Below, piece by piece: positions 13,601-27,600 of a DNA stretch of 64,000 bases. The notes under the pieces were generated by a model. That model was not told the DNA's origin. It was given only the letters and a program-made list of their open reading frames with translations, and ran no database searches. A program made the position numbers and the translations under genes. Numbering within the stretch: position 1 is the stretch's first letter; every line of letters begins with the position of its first letter. Origin of the DNA: Paragordius varius. Lineage: Eukaryota; Nematomorpha. The stretch spans positions 2,852,001 to 2,916,000 of the forward strand of contig OZ176058.1 in NCBI GenBank assembly GCA_964247055.1, read 5' to 3'.

Positions 13601-16600
13601 TTTTTATATTGTTCAAAAGCTGAAATCGATTGTCCATTTAATACCAACCGAGGTTCTTTAAAGGTATGAGCCTTTCGTTTTATACGATTATTATTGTTAT
13701 TGGAATCAATAAGATTATTTTTATTAAAGCTTTGAAGTGAATAAGTTTGCCGCATATTATATTGTTCAAGAGTTAGGCTAGGTTGATCATTTAAATCGCC
13801 AATAATGATTCGGAGATAATCGATTCCACAAAAGGGTGGAGTCCCAGAATCACAGATACGGACAGGGTAATCAAACCATTTCATAGGCCATTCCTAATGC
13901 AAAAAAAAAGTAAAAAGAAAGAATATTGGTTAAAATTTGTAATTAAATTGGTGAATTAATAATAAAAAAAATGTAAAAATTTAAAGCGTAAAAAGAAAGA
14001 ATATTGGTTAAAATGGTGTTAAATAGAAAGAAAAATGTAAAAATTTAAAGCGTGAAAAGAAAAAAATATTGGTTAAAATGGTGTTTTAATTGGTAAAAAG
14101 AAAAGAATGAAAAAATTTAAAGCATGAAAAGTAAAAAAAAATGGTTAAAATGGCCTTAAATTTGGTGGATAGAAATAATAGTATATTGAAAAGAGAAATA
14201 TTTTAATTGTTGACTAGTTTAAAGTAATATAGAGATAGAATATTGGTTAAAATAGTGTTGAAACGAAAGAAAAATGTAAAATTTGAAACATAAGAAGAAA
14301 AAGAATTGGTTAAAATGGCCTTAAATATGGTGGATAGAAATAATAGTATATTGAAAGAAAAAAATTTTATTTGGATTTGAGTAGAAAGCGATTTGGATAG
14401 AATATAACTTTTTGTTTTTTATAACTTAAGTAAAATCGTAAAGATGTAGAGAAAAGAATGAATATTTGATAAGAAATAATAATTTCCTATTTTGGTTTTA
14501 TGCTTAAAACATAAAAAAGTGTAGTAAAGAAAAATTGTTATAATTGATTTTATAATGATTAGATTAAGGAATATTGGTTTCATTGATTAGATCAAAGCGT
14601 AAAAATTAAGAGAATTAATATTGGTTATTTATTTTTATTATTTTTTATTCCTTATGTTAGAACATAAAAAGTTAAGAAAAAAATATTGGTTAAAATGATG
14701 TTTTAATTGGTGGATAGAAAAATCAACTTATAAAAAGTGTTATTTTTTCGCTTTTACTATTAAAAAAGAATATTTGTAATGTTTTTAATAAGTTGCAAAG
14801 AAAATTATTGGTTAAAAAATGCTGTTTTAATTGGTTTGATTAAGTAAGAATATTAGTTAAAATGACATTTTAACCAATGAATGGAATTTTTTTGGTTAAA
14901 AGGCTGTATTATATAGACATATAGGTTAAAAGGGTGTTTTAATTGTTCATTAAGAAAGAATATTGGCTAAAATTGTAGAATAATCAGTGATGTAGGAAAG
15001 AATATTGATTTGGTGTTTTAAATTTTGGTTAGGTTAAAAAGTAGATGTATAAAGAAATTATTGGTTAAAAGTGTTTTTAATTGGCTTAAAAAGAACCCGC
15101 ATAAAATGGAAAATTAACTACTATTTTTTCAACTTCTAAACGAAAAATATGTTTTTTTTGGCTCAAATAAAAAATAAAATAGTTAAATATATATTATAAA
15201 GTATCGTATGGTTTGTTTTAATACCCAAAACTATTAAATTAAAAGGTCTTTAAATAACACATATAGAATGAAATTATGTTGAAGGTAAATTTTTTCCGTT
15301 TTTATTGGAAAACAATTGCATTGTAAAATAAATTTTAAAGAATACTTGGATTAAAAGAATTCTTTAAATGGTCTTTACATTTCTTTTATTTTATTTAATT
15401 ATTTTATTAAAAACTAATATATATATATATATAAATAAATAAAATTAATTAATAAATTATTTTTCCTTACATTCGATTCTCTATCAATCGCCCTTATAAG
15501 GGTTATCATAGCAGATCCATTTTTATTTGGCCCAGAATCTAAAAAAATATGTTATTATATACAAGATTTTAAAATACTCTGTAAGCTAAAAAATTATAAA
15601 ATTATCTATGTTTGTATAATAAAACTATATAACTTTACAAAATATATTTCAATTCAAAAAATATCCCGACATGCATAATTATTAACTTGAATTTTTAAAC
15701 TAAGAATAGGTATCACGTTAAAGTACATACAAAGCGGATGATGGAATGCCATAAAATTTAAATAGGGGGGGGGGGGGGGGGGGGCTTAATTTTTTTTAAA
15801 AAAACCAACAAAAACTAATTTTGAAAAATTCAACGTTATATTACTCAAATGAATTTAAAAAATTAATCAAAATCCATAAAATAAACCATAATTTAAATTC
15901 CAAATAAAAATTTAAAATAAAATCCACAAAGAACCGCAAAATATCAAATATAGATTATCGTAGATAAAAAAAACCTAAAATACAAAAATATTTCAACATT
16001 TCAATCGCAAAAAAATAAAATTTTTTTTAATGTGTCAATTTTAATCAATTTAAAATTTAAACAAACCTTGAATATGCGTCACATTAAAGTACATACAAAG
16101 CGGGTTGGCATCACAAGGCACGCCATAAAATTTAAAGGGGGGACCATGTCCAGCCACGCCCTCATTATCGGGATCTTGGGCCGTGAAAAGGCCAATGACC
16201 CTGCTGACTACAGATGATTGAGATGAAGTTGCCATGGTAACCGTTTCCATGGCAACTGGGAATTCTGGAATAACAACAGCTGATGGTGATTGCCATGGCA
16301 ATGACGATGATTCATTTATGAAAAAAGATGGAGAGTTGATATTATTAGACTCTACGCTAGTTGACCATGATGGTTTATCTTTGCTAAACAAATTACAATA
16401 AGATAGTTAGAAAGTATTAAAATATAGATATTTTCTATTTAAGTATCCAAAATTAGATATCATAATCTCAAAAATATGAATTATTGAAAATTAAATCAAA
16501 AACATATTAATCAAACACTTAAAATGTTTATTTTATTTGTATATTTGACAATGGTCATTTAACTTTTCTAATCATAATATGTGAAAAATTATTAAAAGAA

Positions 16601-19600
16601 TTGTGTATCTATATATATAATTTTTGATAGACTTATTAATTTCTTATATATAATTACAAAATCTAATTTAAAAACTTACACATAAAAGTAAGCCATATTA
16701 ATTTGAAATCGTGGGTAATTATCATTAATGTCAACCACATCAATTCTCAGCTGAGCGCGACCGGATAAAGATGGCGCACCGCGGTCACGTGCTCTTACAG
16801 TTATAACGACGATATCAGCTGTTTCATAATCCAACTGACCACCGTTCAAAAACACATGACCGGTGGAGTTTATTGTGGCGCTGACGAGGGGTGGATTTAT
16901 GCGTTCAATGGTATAACTGTTAAATAAGATCATATATAATAAAAAATTAATCATAGATTTTTAATATGTTTTGTAATTTTTTGATATAATAAACGTTTTA
17001 TTATTTTTTCCTAAAATAAGATAACCTTTATATGCAGATGATTAATCAATTTATTTTTACCTAAAAAAATATATTATTTATAAAATCAAATTAAAAATTT
17101 AATATAACACAAACTCTAACAATTTTAAATCCAAAACTTAAAATAACTAAAAACCAAAACGTTTAAAAATTCTCTTATATATCCAAAATCTATGAATTTA
17201 AAATCCAAATTTTTTATAAATCTTACTCAAATTCCCCATTAATTCCACTATCAGCATCCCGTGCTTCAAGCCGGTTCAAATATATCGGAAACGTTGTCAG
17301 CTGATTAACAACAGCTGATGTTGGCATGGCGATTCTATTTTGATCGCTTTGTAAAGGGGTATACAGTTCAGGCAAGGCCATGCGTATGAGTGCAGGTGTG
17401 AAAGATGGCGCATTATCGTTAGCATCTGTTATGTTAACAAGAACGAGGGCGGAATCACGAAAGAGGCCATCCGTTACTTCAATCAAGAGGAGAGCTAGTC
17501 GGAAACTAGGTATTTAGGAATAAAATTGAAAAAAATTAATATTTTAAAGAAAATAATTTATAAATATTTTATAAAATTTATAAGTATTAAATAAAATTTT
17601 AAACAAAAAATAAAAAGAAATATAAAAATTGTAAATTTTTGAAAAATTGATTACGTATTTTTAATTTTATGCTAAATATAAATACTTTTATAATATATTT
17701 AACTATCTTGATTTTCAATATAATTCATTGTTTTAAATGGTAAAGTGTGAAATAGAGATATATCACTTTCATACATAAGTTAGTTTAAATTTAGGCTAAT
17801 TTTTTTATAATATATATAACTTAACAAAAGTAATTTTTCATAAATCAATATTTTTCAAAGAAAGAAATAAATTTTGTTAACCCATCTTCAAAATTATCAT
17901 AATCTAAGGTTCTCAGAGCCACAATATCCCCGCCATTTCCATTATTATTTAGCAGATTATTTGAGTTTAAATTAGAATTTTCCAGCAGAGAATTCTGAGG
18001 AGAATTATTAAGCATCTCGATCAGCTGATGCGTATTGGTTTGACTGGCAATGCCGAAATATCGCAATTTATTGCGATTATTTGAAGCGGTACTTAAGGGA
18101 AAATTAAATAATTTTTGTAAAATTCTGAAAATTATAGATAATATATATATATATATATATGGTATGCATTTTAATGGCTCATTTCACACTAGTAGGGCAA
18201 TATTCAACATTTTTTTGTTTTTTCCATACACTATTGGATTGTTGCAAACTGCTTTACTATAGTGTGAAATAAGCAACCATAAAAATTATATTTTATACTT
18301 AAAATATAAAAACTAGTAAATTTTGTCAAAGTTGTAAAAATTTTTGCCAAATCTTAATATAATAATACCATATATTTTGATAATTTAATTATCGATTAAC
18401 TTTATTAATTTAATTATAATGAAAATATATTATAATTGTAGTGATAAATTCCTTCGAAAAATATTCAATTTAGAAACATAATTTGACCACTTTTAAAATT
18501 GAGTTTAATCAGGCAAATTTTTAAAAAACTACGTATAACAAAAAATAAATTGAGATAATTATTATAAAAATCCAAATATAATATTATTTAAATTAATTTA
18601 AATATAAACCCGAATTTTAAAAAAAAATTGATAAAAACCTCAAAAAACTGGAGAGTAAACCCGCTGCCAGCAGCTTAGCTTCAATATCAATCAGCTGATT
18701 TTTATTTTCCATATAGGATGTAGTAGTGCTTGAAGTTTCTTGCTGCAAAACCATAGAAATAAAGCTGGCTTCTGGGCTCATGGACCATTCTTCGTTTGTT
18801 TTATAGGTCTGTGGAGGAAAAATAAAATAATATATTAGAGAAATTAAAAAACTAATTTTATAGTAAATTTTAAAACTATATATTGTTTATACCTTATCGG
18901 TTTTTTGTTTTAAAAATCAATTATATACTCTTCTCATTTTGGGCGTGTGAACTAATTGAATACATATACATCAATAAAGCACCTAAACTAAAACATCTTT
19001 TTATACAAAATTTAACAACCGCTTTTGCAGGACATCAGCTGTTTTAATTTTTTCACCATTCAAAACAATCTTAACATAGGCTTATGCAAAAACAAACGTT
19101 TATAGCGCAACTTTTTATTTCCAAATATACCATTTACAATTCAAATTCACCCTTAAACAATTCAAATTCACCTTTGAACAATTCAAATTCACCCTTGAAC
19201 AATTCAAATTCACCCTCAAACAATTCAAATTCACCCTCAAATAAAATATATGTTTTTAGATTAAAAATTACCGATATTTTTATATATTTTTAAAAAATAA
19301 AAAATTTTGTTTTAAATTAAAATAATACTGAAAAAATAATAAACTATGCCATAAAATCATATTTCTTATTAATAATAAGTTATTTTAGTTTGAAAACACT
19401 TAATTTATTTTTAGGGTGAATTTGAATTGTTCAAGGGTGAATTTGAATTGTTCGAGGGTGAATTTGAATTGTTCAAGGGTGAATTTGAATTGTTAAAGGG
19501 TGAATTTGAACTGTAAATGGTATATATATTTATAGGCACTAAAGACGAAAATACATAAAATAAAATCAGCTGTTTTTTTCTGATAAAAATTAATTGTGAC

Positions 19601-22600
19601 TTAAGTGTAAACTAATTTAGTCATTATAGCAAATGCATAATAAAAGTCTAAAGTAAAAAAATTGTCTTTTTTTAGCAATAATACAGTTTTTATATACAAA
19701 AAACAGCTGTTTCATACCGCGAAAAACAAATGTTACTCCCTTAATTAACCGTAAAAACAGGTTTAGCATTATAACCCACGTGCTGGTCATGAGCATAAAC
19801 GCTTAAAACAGCTGTCTAATTAAACTTTTTAAAAATCAAACTTATATCATTTACTTTCCTTTTATGCTTTATTACACTAGCCATTAACCCTATATTTAAA
19901 GAAAAATCTGCTTAGATTGATAAATAATCAAAGGTTTATATTTTCTCTAGACTACTATTTTCGACTAATAAATGAGAAACTTCTGGAATTGTTTACACCT
20001 TACAGCTGTTGTTTAACAAACACTTCAGTATTAATTTTAAAATCATTAGAAATTACTTACATTTATAAAACTTCAATAATCTGTTTTTTTTGCTAAATAG
20101 CTGGTTATTATGAAAAAAGAACCTTTTCTCCCTTCACTGTATAAGCTAATTTAGCATTATCGCCCACGTCACGGTCCTGCGCGTGAACGCTAAAAACAGC
20201 TGTGGCCAGTGGAGACACACTCTCCGAAACAGCTGAGTAATATATTTTAGGGGTCGGGAAAGAGGGCGCTTGATCATTCCTATCCTCCACGTGGATGGTT
20301 ATAAAACCGGTTCCTAAAATAAAAATTTTTAATTAAAAAGAGGTTTTTGATAAAATACGGTTTTTAAATAAACTGTTATTTATTCTAAAATAAAAATTAT
20401 TTTAATTTTTTTGAAAATAAGCTTTTCTGGGAAAACTTTTTGTCTCTAATTTAAGATTTCCATTTTTGTTCCATCTAATTATGTATTTTATAGGATTTGA
20501 AAAAGTTATGCCTCTTAAATTAGGGGAGTTCAATATAAAATCGAACAAAACTTTGCATAAAACCCAAAATTTTTATTTTATAATCTTCAATTTCCAATCT
20601 TTTAAACCCTCTTTCAAATTTTATTCAAAAACTTTTGAAATAAAACTTGTTTATTAATAAAAAACCAGAAAATCCATCCTTATCTCTGGCCTCAACTTCA
20701 ATGGTGTATTTATCAACTGTTTCACGATCTAAATTAGCCACTAACGTAGTTATGTGTCCACTCAAAGGATCAATCGCAAATATAGGCATTTTTTCGGCAT
20801 TTAACACATTGGTTTTTATGCTAAAAAATATAATAATTTATTAATGATTTTGGTATATTTTTAAAAACAATAGATTTAAACAATTTAAAATTTTATATTT
20901 TAAACAATTTGAAATTTGAAATTAATATATATTTTATATTATAGAATAAGTATTTATTTTTTAATAATATATTTATACATTCGCAAACATCGGAAACATT
21001 AGTTTTCATGCTATATATAGTGATTAACCACCATATTTAGTTAATTTTAGAGAAATTTTTCATTTTTATGAAAAATTTAAAACATCTGTTTAATATATTT
21101 GGACATTTAAAATGATTATAACTTTTTTAATTTTTAAAAAACAGCTGTTTTAAAGATTTTTAAGCAATTTTTTTAAAAATGAACTTCAACCTCTTATTTT
21201 TTAAAAAATGAAAATATTTCTTTAGATAATTGTAATTAATCGGTAAATTAAACAAAAACAATGTTTAACACAGCTGTTTTATTCATTTTTAAGTAAAATT
21301 TTTACCTGTAAGTTAGTTTAGCATTTTCACCTTCATCAGCATCTTGAGCCCGAACAGTCATAACGGACCGGCCGGCTTCAGAATTTTCTGGAACGGAACC
21401 ACTAAAATGACCTAAAAAATTGATTTATTTATATTTAAATTATTAATTAAATTAAAAAAAATTATGATCATATAAACATAAATTTATATGCAAATATATT
21501 CCTATAATATCGTTTAAAAAAAAATTAAAATTTTAATTTATAAGTTAAAGCCTTTATCAACTCACCTTTGTTTTTATATGCTTAATATTCACTTGTTTGG
21601 TGCACAAACTTGTACAAAAAAATTAATAGTCCAATAAAACTTTTAAAACTTCTTTTAGAAATTTTCTTCAAAACTTAAATTTCAATATTTCTCACCTCTA
21701 TTTTTAACTTGTGTCATTTATATATGCAATAATATATATATAAATTTATATAAACAGTTAAAATACTTTAAAGTTTTTAATTTAATAAAACAAATATTAT
21801 AAATTCTTTACTTTTTTAACAGAGGCAGTTCATTTCAATATAAAAAAATAACAGCAATAACTATTTAAAACTGATTAACTTTTAAACTCCAAAATTGTAT
21901 CAAATAATAAAATTTAGATAATATTGTAATAATTAAGTTCCAAAAATTTCTCACCTGTATTTTTGAAGACTGGGGCATTATCATTTATATCCTCAAGGAT
22001 TACGCGGACATCGGCATACCCATAATTACCTCGACCCCCTTCATCAGTAGCCAAGGCTAACAAAGACCAAACCTTTTTAGGTTAAAAAAATTATTTTACA
22101 TAAAAATTAAAATTATAAGGACAAAACGTTAAGATATAAGACAAATTTATTTTTAATACATACTTTCATAAACCTTAATTCTTCTCTTTAAACATAAGAT
22201 TAAGTTTTCCATTCACATCTATTTTATACTTTGCATTGTGTTTTAAGTTATATTAGCAAAAAACCAAGATTTTTAAAAGTATGGTTGTCTTTTAGATAAA
22301 TATATTTTTTATATTGTTACATTTTTTGGTACAAAATCAATTTTTACTAAAACTTTTATTTTAAAAATTATAAAAAAAATATATTATTTATTAATAAATT
22401 ATATGTTAATATAATATTTATAAATATAAATTTTAGAGTTTATATATATATACATATAATTAAATATACTAAACACTTTGTTATAAGATAAAAAATATAT
22501 TTTTAAAATATAAAAATTTTAAACGAGTCAATAAAATAATTTCAACTCGTTTCAATATAACAAATTTTAATATGTAAACTGGTCCATTTAAAGATTAAAA

Positions 22601-24609
22601 TAAACCTCAGGCATTAAAATAAAAAATGAATAAAAAAAACTAAGTATATCACAGCATATAATTCTCTATTTCAATCTTAAAACAAAAAAAAATAAAAAAA
22701 CCGGTTGTCCATGGGGTGGATCTCTATCTAATTTTCTATGAATAGCAATTTCCCCTGTCATTTCATCGATTGTGAATGTTTTATCATCGACTCCCTGTCC
22801 CTGAAGACTGAATCGAATATCAGCTGGTAGCGCGGTATCTCGATCAGTTGCTCTCAGCTAAAAGGGGGGCGGTTTATAATTAATTGGTTATATTATATGT
22901 TTTGTAATTTTACATGATTAAGATAAAATTAAATTGCAGGTAATCTTTTCCCCATCGCCATTATACTTTTAATATTATTGGTCAAAAATTATATTTGAAA
23001 AATCAAACATTTATTAAAATAAAAAATGCTCAAATGAAAACTTTGATGAATAAATCTTAAAATCTTGATCATAATTAGAAAAATTATTTATTCCTCAATT
23101 ATGAAGGAGAGACCGCTAATTTCAGACCTGTTTCTAGCCATCAGCTGGTTGGAGATCAGCCGCTTAAGCCAAAAATTTAATTTTATTACCCAAGAAATTA
23201 GGATCAAATCAGAATATTTCTTAAATTTTTTCAATTTTTCTCAAGTATAATACCGCTGTTTTTCGCCATTTAGTTTTCATAAGCCATCAGTTGAGAATAC
23301 TGACTCGTATAATACATAATAAATTATTACTTATAATCTTTAGTTTAAAACGAGTTTTTCCTTAAGTATTATGTGAGAAAGACCACTAATTTTATCTCCA
23401 TTTCCATTTAGATTTTGACTCTTATCAGCTGATTGGTGATCAGCTGACAAGAAAAAAAATTTGAAACTTATGAAACTACAATAAACGCAACTCATTACTT
23501 AAGTAACAATTTAATTTTTATTTCCAAAGTCGTCTACCTTAAGTATTATGTGAGGTAGACCACTAATTTTATCTCCATTTGAATCCAATTTTTGAATGCC
23601 ATCAGCTGATTGGCGATCAGCTGCTGAAAAGAATTCCGTTTCTTCCGGGATCCGAACCTCATAAAGTGTCGAATCGAATTCGGGGGCATTATCATTCACA
23701 TCTTTAACATTTATGCTAACAAGTGTGCTATTCTCATTACGACCATCTGTAACCAGCACTTTAAGGATGTATTGCTAAATATAATTTAAAATATAAAATA
23801 AAATAAGTTAAAAAAATTGGTTAAATTCAATTATAAATATTTATAATACATAAAATATTATATATATAATTTTAATTAAATTTTTTGGAATTTCAATTAT
23901 TATTACGAACATGTTACCAGAACTTTAAGCATGTATGGCTAAATTAAATTTAAAATATAATAAGTTAAAACAAATAAAATTCTTTCATTTATTAAACATA
24001 AATCTTTTAAAAAAAAAATTGGAATTTCTATTTTTACTACGACCATGTTAACAGGATTTTAAATATGTATTAAACATTGATATATAAAATAATTTGAAAA
24101 TTTAATTAAAAGTTTACATTAATAAAAAAGTTATTTTCATTGAAACCATCTGTTAATCAGATTTTCAGAATGTATTGCTAGGAAAATAAATATTTTTTAG
24201 ATTAATTTTAGTAATAAATTGTTAAAAACAATATTTTTTTTAAAAAAAAGCAAGTTTAAAACGTACAAGGGATTAAATTTTGTATCTTTATGTTTTTAGT
24301 TTTTGTCTCTAAAATTATATTTCAAGCATGTAATTTAATTTTTTTATAAGATTTGAATAATTTTGATTCAAAAATTTTTTTAAAATTCTTACCCTAGGAC
24401 CCAATTCATAATCCAATTTTCCTCGCACATAAATTTGTCCAATGCTCGGTTTTATATCAAAAACGCCCCCCACGTTTCCAGATAAAATTTGGTATCTAAA
24501 AGGCAAATATTTCAAATTAAAATTGAAAAATATTTTTTCATTAAAAATATATATTTTAAAATTTCATATAAATATTTCAACATAATAAAAACTAAAGTTA
24601 TTGATATAT

Positions 24610-24640
<31 letters not shown>

Positions 24641-27600
24641 TTATTTAAGTATATTTTCCAAAATTTAATTTTAAATTGTTAACAAATTTTTAATAATTAT
24701 TAAATTTTATTAATAAAAAATTTTAAAAAAATTTCGTATTATAAAGATTTTTAAAAAGCTCCAAAACAATTGATAAAAAAATTTGATATTGCAAAAATAT
24801 TTATAATATTGATGGGAAAGAAAAAAACTTTTATTAAGAATATATATATATATATATATATATATGTTAGGAAATTAAAAAAGAATATTAATAAAAATAC
24901 AAAAAATATTTTACAAATTTATTTTTTAAAAAAATTTAAAAAAACCTTAATTGTGTGCTAGTTTCATCGGCATCTTTGGCGCTAACTTCAATTACTGGGC
25001 TATCTAAATAAAAAATTAAATTAATTTTTAGTATTAATAAAAAAAAATTTAAAATAAAATATAATTCAAAATTAATTTATACACGTAATTAAAAAGCTTT
25101 TTAAAAAAATTCTACATTCTTAATCATAAAATTTAGTATTTTTTCATTCTCAAAATCGTCGAATTATTCATAACTTTAAAAATTGAAATGCAAAAATTAA
25201 AAATATATATTTTATAAATACCAATCAATTAATTAATTTTCGAAATATTTAATAATCACGGTTATCAGAACGAAAAAATATTAATAAAAAATTAAAATAT
25301 ACAAATATAACAAAATAGGAATTTATTAAATTATTAAAATCAAAAAAATACTATAAAATAAATATAAAATTAAATTTAAAAATCACTAAAAATTAATATA
25401 AATATAAAATAATTATTTATTAATATTATCAAAAAATTAAATATACCCAAAAAATACTAAAAATAAATATGGATATAATTTAATTTTATCAAAAAAATAA
25501 ATTCAAAAAAAATACTATATATAAATTTTAATATAAAATAATTATTTGAATTTAATTATTTATTAATATTTTTTCAAAAATAAATAACTTTCTCTGGCAT
25601 CCTCATTAACATGGGCAATATAATACGGTTCCAAAAAATAAGGCACATTATCATTCACATCCTCCACTTTAATTCGTACATAGGTGGAACCTTTTTTTGT
25701 AAAAAATAAAATATTATTTTCTTTGAAATTAATTTTTTATTAACACTTGGATACAACACATTCATTTTAGTCCTTCGATTCAAATTGGGGTAGTTAAATA
25801 CCCCAGGCCTGCTTAAAATTTAATTCTTTAAAAAATATGGAAGGAATCGGAGCCATGGTAAAATTTTGCACTTATATATCATAAATACACCGAAATATAT
25901 AAAAAAATTTATTCAAAAATACTTAATATTACTTATTTTAAGCTAAAACCGAAAGGTAAAAATTTAGTCTACGTGACATGCGTGCAATGATAAAATTACA
26001 AATGTTAAATGTAATTTAAATAAAAAAAATTAGCCTTAGTTTTACCCTTAAAATTAAAGGTGGACCATATTTTAATTTTATAAAATAAAAATGGCGTCGA
26101 AGTAGTTTGACATGAAACATTTTTTTTCAAAACAAAATTTTATATAGATATTTTGCCATATTTATATAATTTTTATTAGGATAGAAGCATAAATTTAAAT
26201 TGTAACCGTTTCCTTCAGGAGCTTTTTAAAAATCCTAACTCAAATTTAGTCTGGGGTATTTACATACCCCAATTTGAGTCGAAGTGTTAAAAACATAAAT
26301 TAATTAATATAATTAAATCTATAGCTATGTTGTTGCGGAATTTTGAAAACATTTTGAATTAAATGTCAAAATTCTTAAAACTTCGAAATTTTAAAATTCA
26401 CGCAAAATTTTATTTTAAACTTCATAGATTTAAAAATTAACCATATGGACTTTATGTTAAAAAATGGGCTAATATTACTGGACATTTCAATATTTTTTGA
26501 AAAAACATATTTTACTAATCCATAAATATTTTTATTAACTATCAATAATCTCAATTTCAGATGTTATGATTTTTTAATTTAATTTTAATAATTTTTTGCA
26601 AAAAAAACTGAATTTGGCGATCATGAGGTAATATCACTGGACATTACATCATCATTTTTAAAAGTAAATACATTTAAGACTTTTTGAAAAATATTTTTTA
26701 AAAAGATAATTAAACTAAAAAAATAATTATTTCTAAATAATTTTCATAATTTGTAAAAAAAACTTAATAATTCGGTTATCCAATAGTTATACATCTGGCA
26801 TTTCATCCTAAATTTTTTAACTCTCTCAAAAAAATAAAAAAAAGGCGAAAATTCTTAAAACATCAAAAACTTTAAATTCATTTTTTCTCGAATTCCTCAA
26901 AAAATCTTAATTCCAAAAACAAACCGTAATTCGCGATTCTAGTGTTATATCAGTAGAAAATCTATCTTATCAATATATTAATATCAGTTTCATAACAATT
27001 ATATTAAAAAAAACTTAAACCCCAAAAATAATTTATATTTAGTATAATAAAACCCGAATTCCAAAATCCTGGGGTATTTCACCAGACATGCCAATTTTTT
27101 TAGAAAAAAATAAGCTCCCATAAATATTTTATACAGCAGAATTTCAATACTTTTAAAAATTTTTAATATTCAATTTTTAAATTCTAAAGATTTTTAAAAT
27201 TTTCAAAAATTTCAAAACTAAACAGAATTAGGCGATCCTGGTATATCCCTAAACATTTAGATTTAAAAATACTTTATAACCGAAAAAATTTAATTTTAAA
27301 AATTAATAATAATAAAACATATGATATCACAAATTCATATGTTTATTAAGAAAAATCTCAAGCTTAACATATTTTTTTCCCAAAAATCTCAGAAAAAACT
27401 AACCAGAATTTGGACATGGTATTATATCTTTATGAATATTTAAACACCGAAAAAATTTAATTTTAAAAAATGAATACTAATAAAACATATGCTATCACAA
27501 ATTCATATGTTTATTAAGAAAAATCTCAAACTTAACATTTTTTTCCCAAAAATCTCAAAAAACTAACCAGAATTAGGAGATCCTGGTATTATATTTATAA

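Larger units (their letters stand above)
18809..20122 (-). other. Intron 31, CAGCTG-rich
   Basis: A 1.3 kb intron holding family A copy A3, an exon 31 echo and five CAGCTG hexamers (near 19034, 19565, 19700, 19808, 20002), one of them inside the echo. No separate gene. Confidence 0.7.

Noticed and set aside
16032-16217. Plus-strand open frames opposite exons (for example 16032-16217, 28837-29031, 44830-45077, 49962-50231)
   Set aside because: They are antisense shadows of GC-richer cadherin exons whose minus-strand frames carry EC motifs and matching splice phases.
19084-19293. Open frame with SPLNNSN repeats
   Set aside because: Translation of the tandem arm of a family A element in intron 31.
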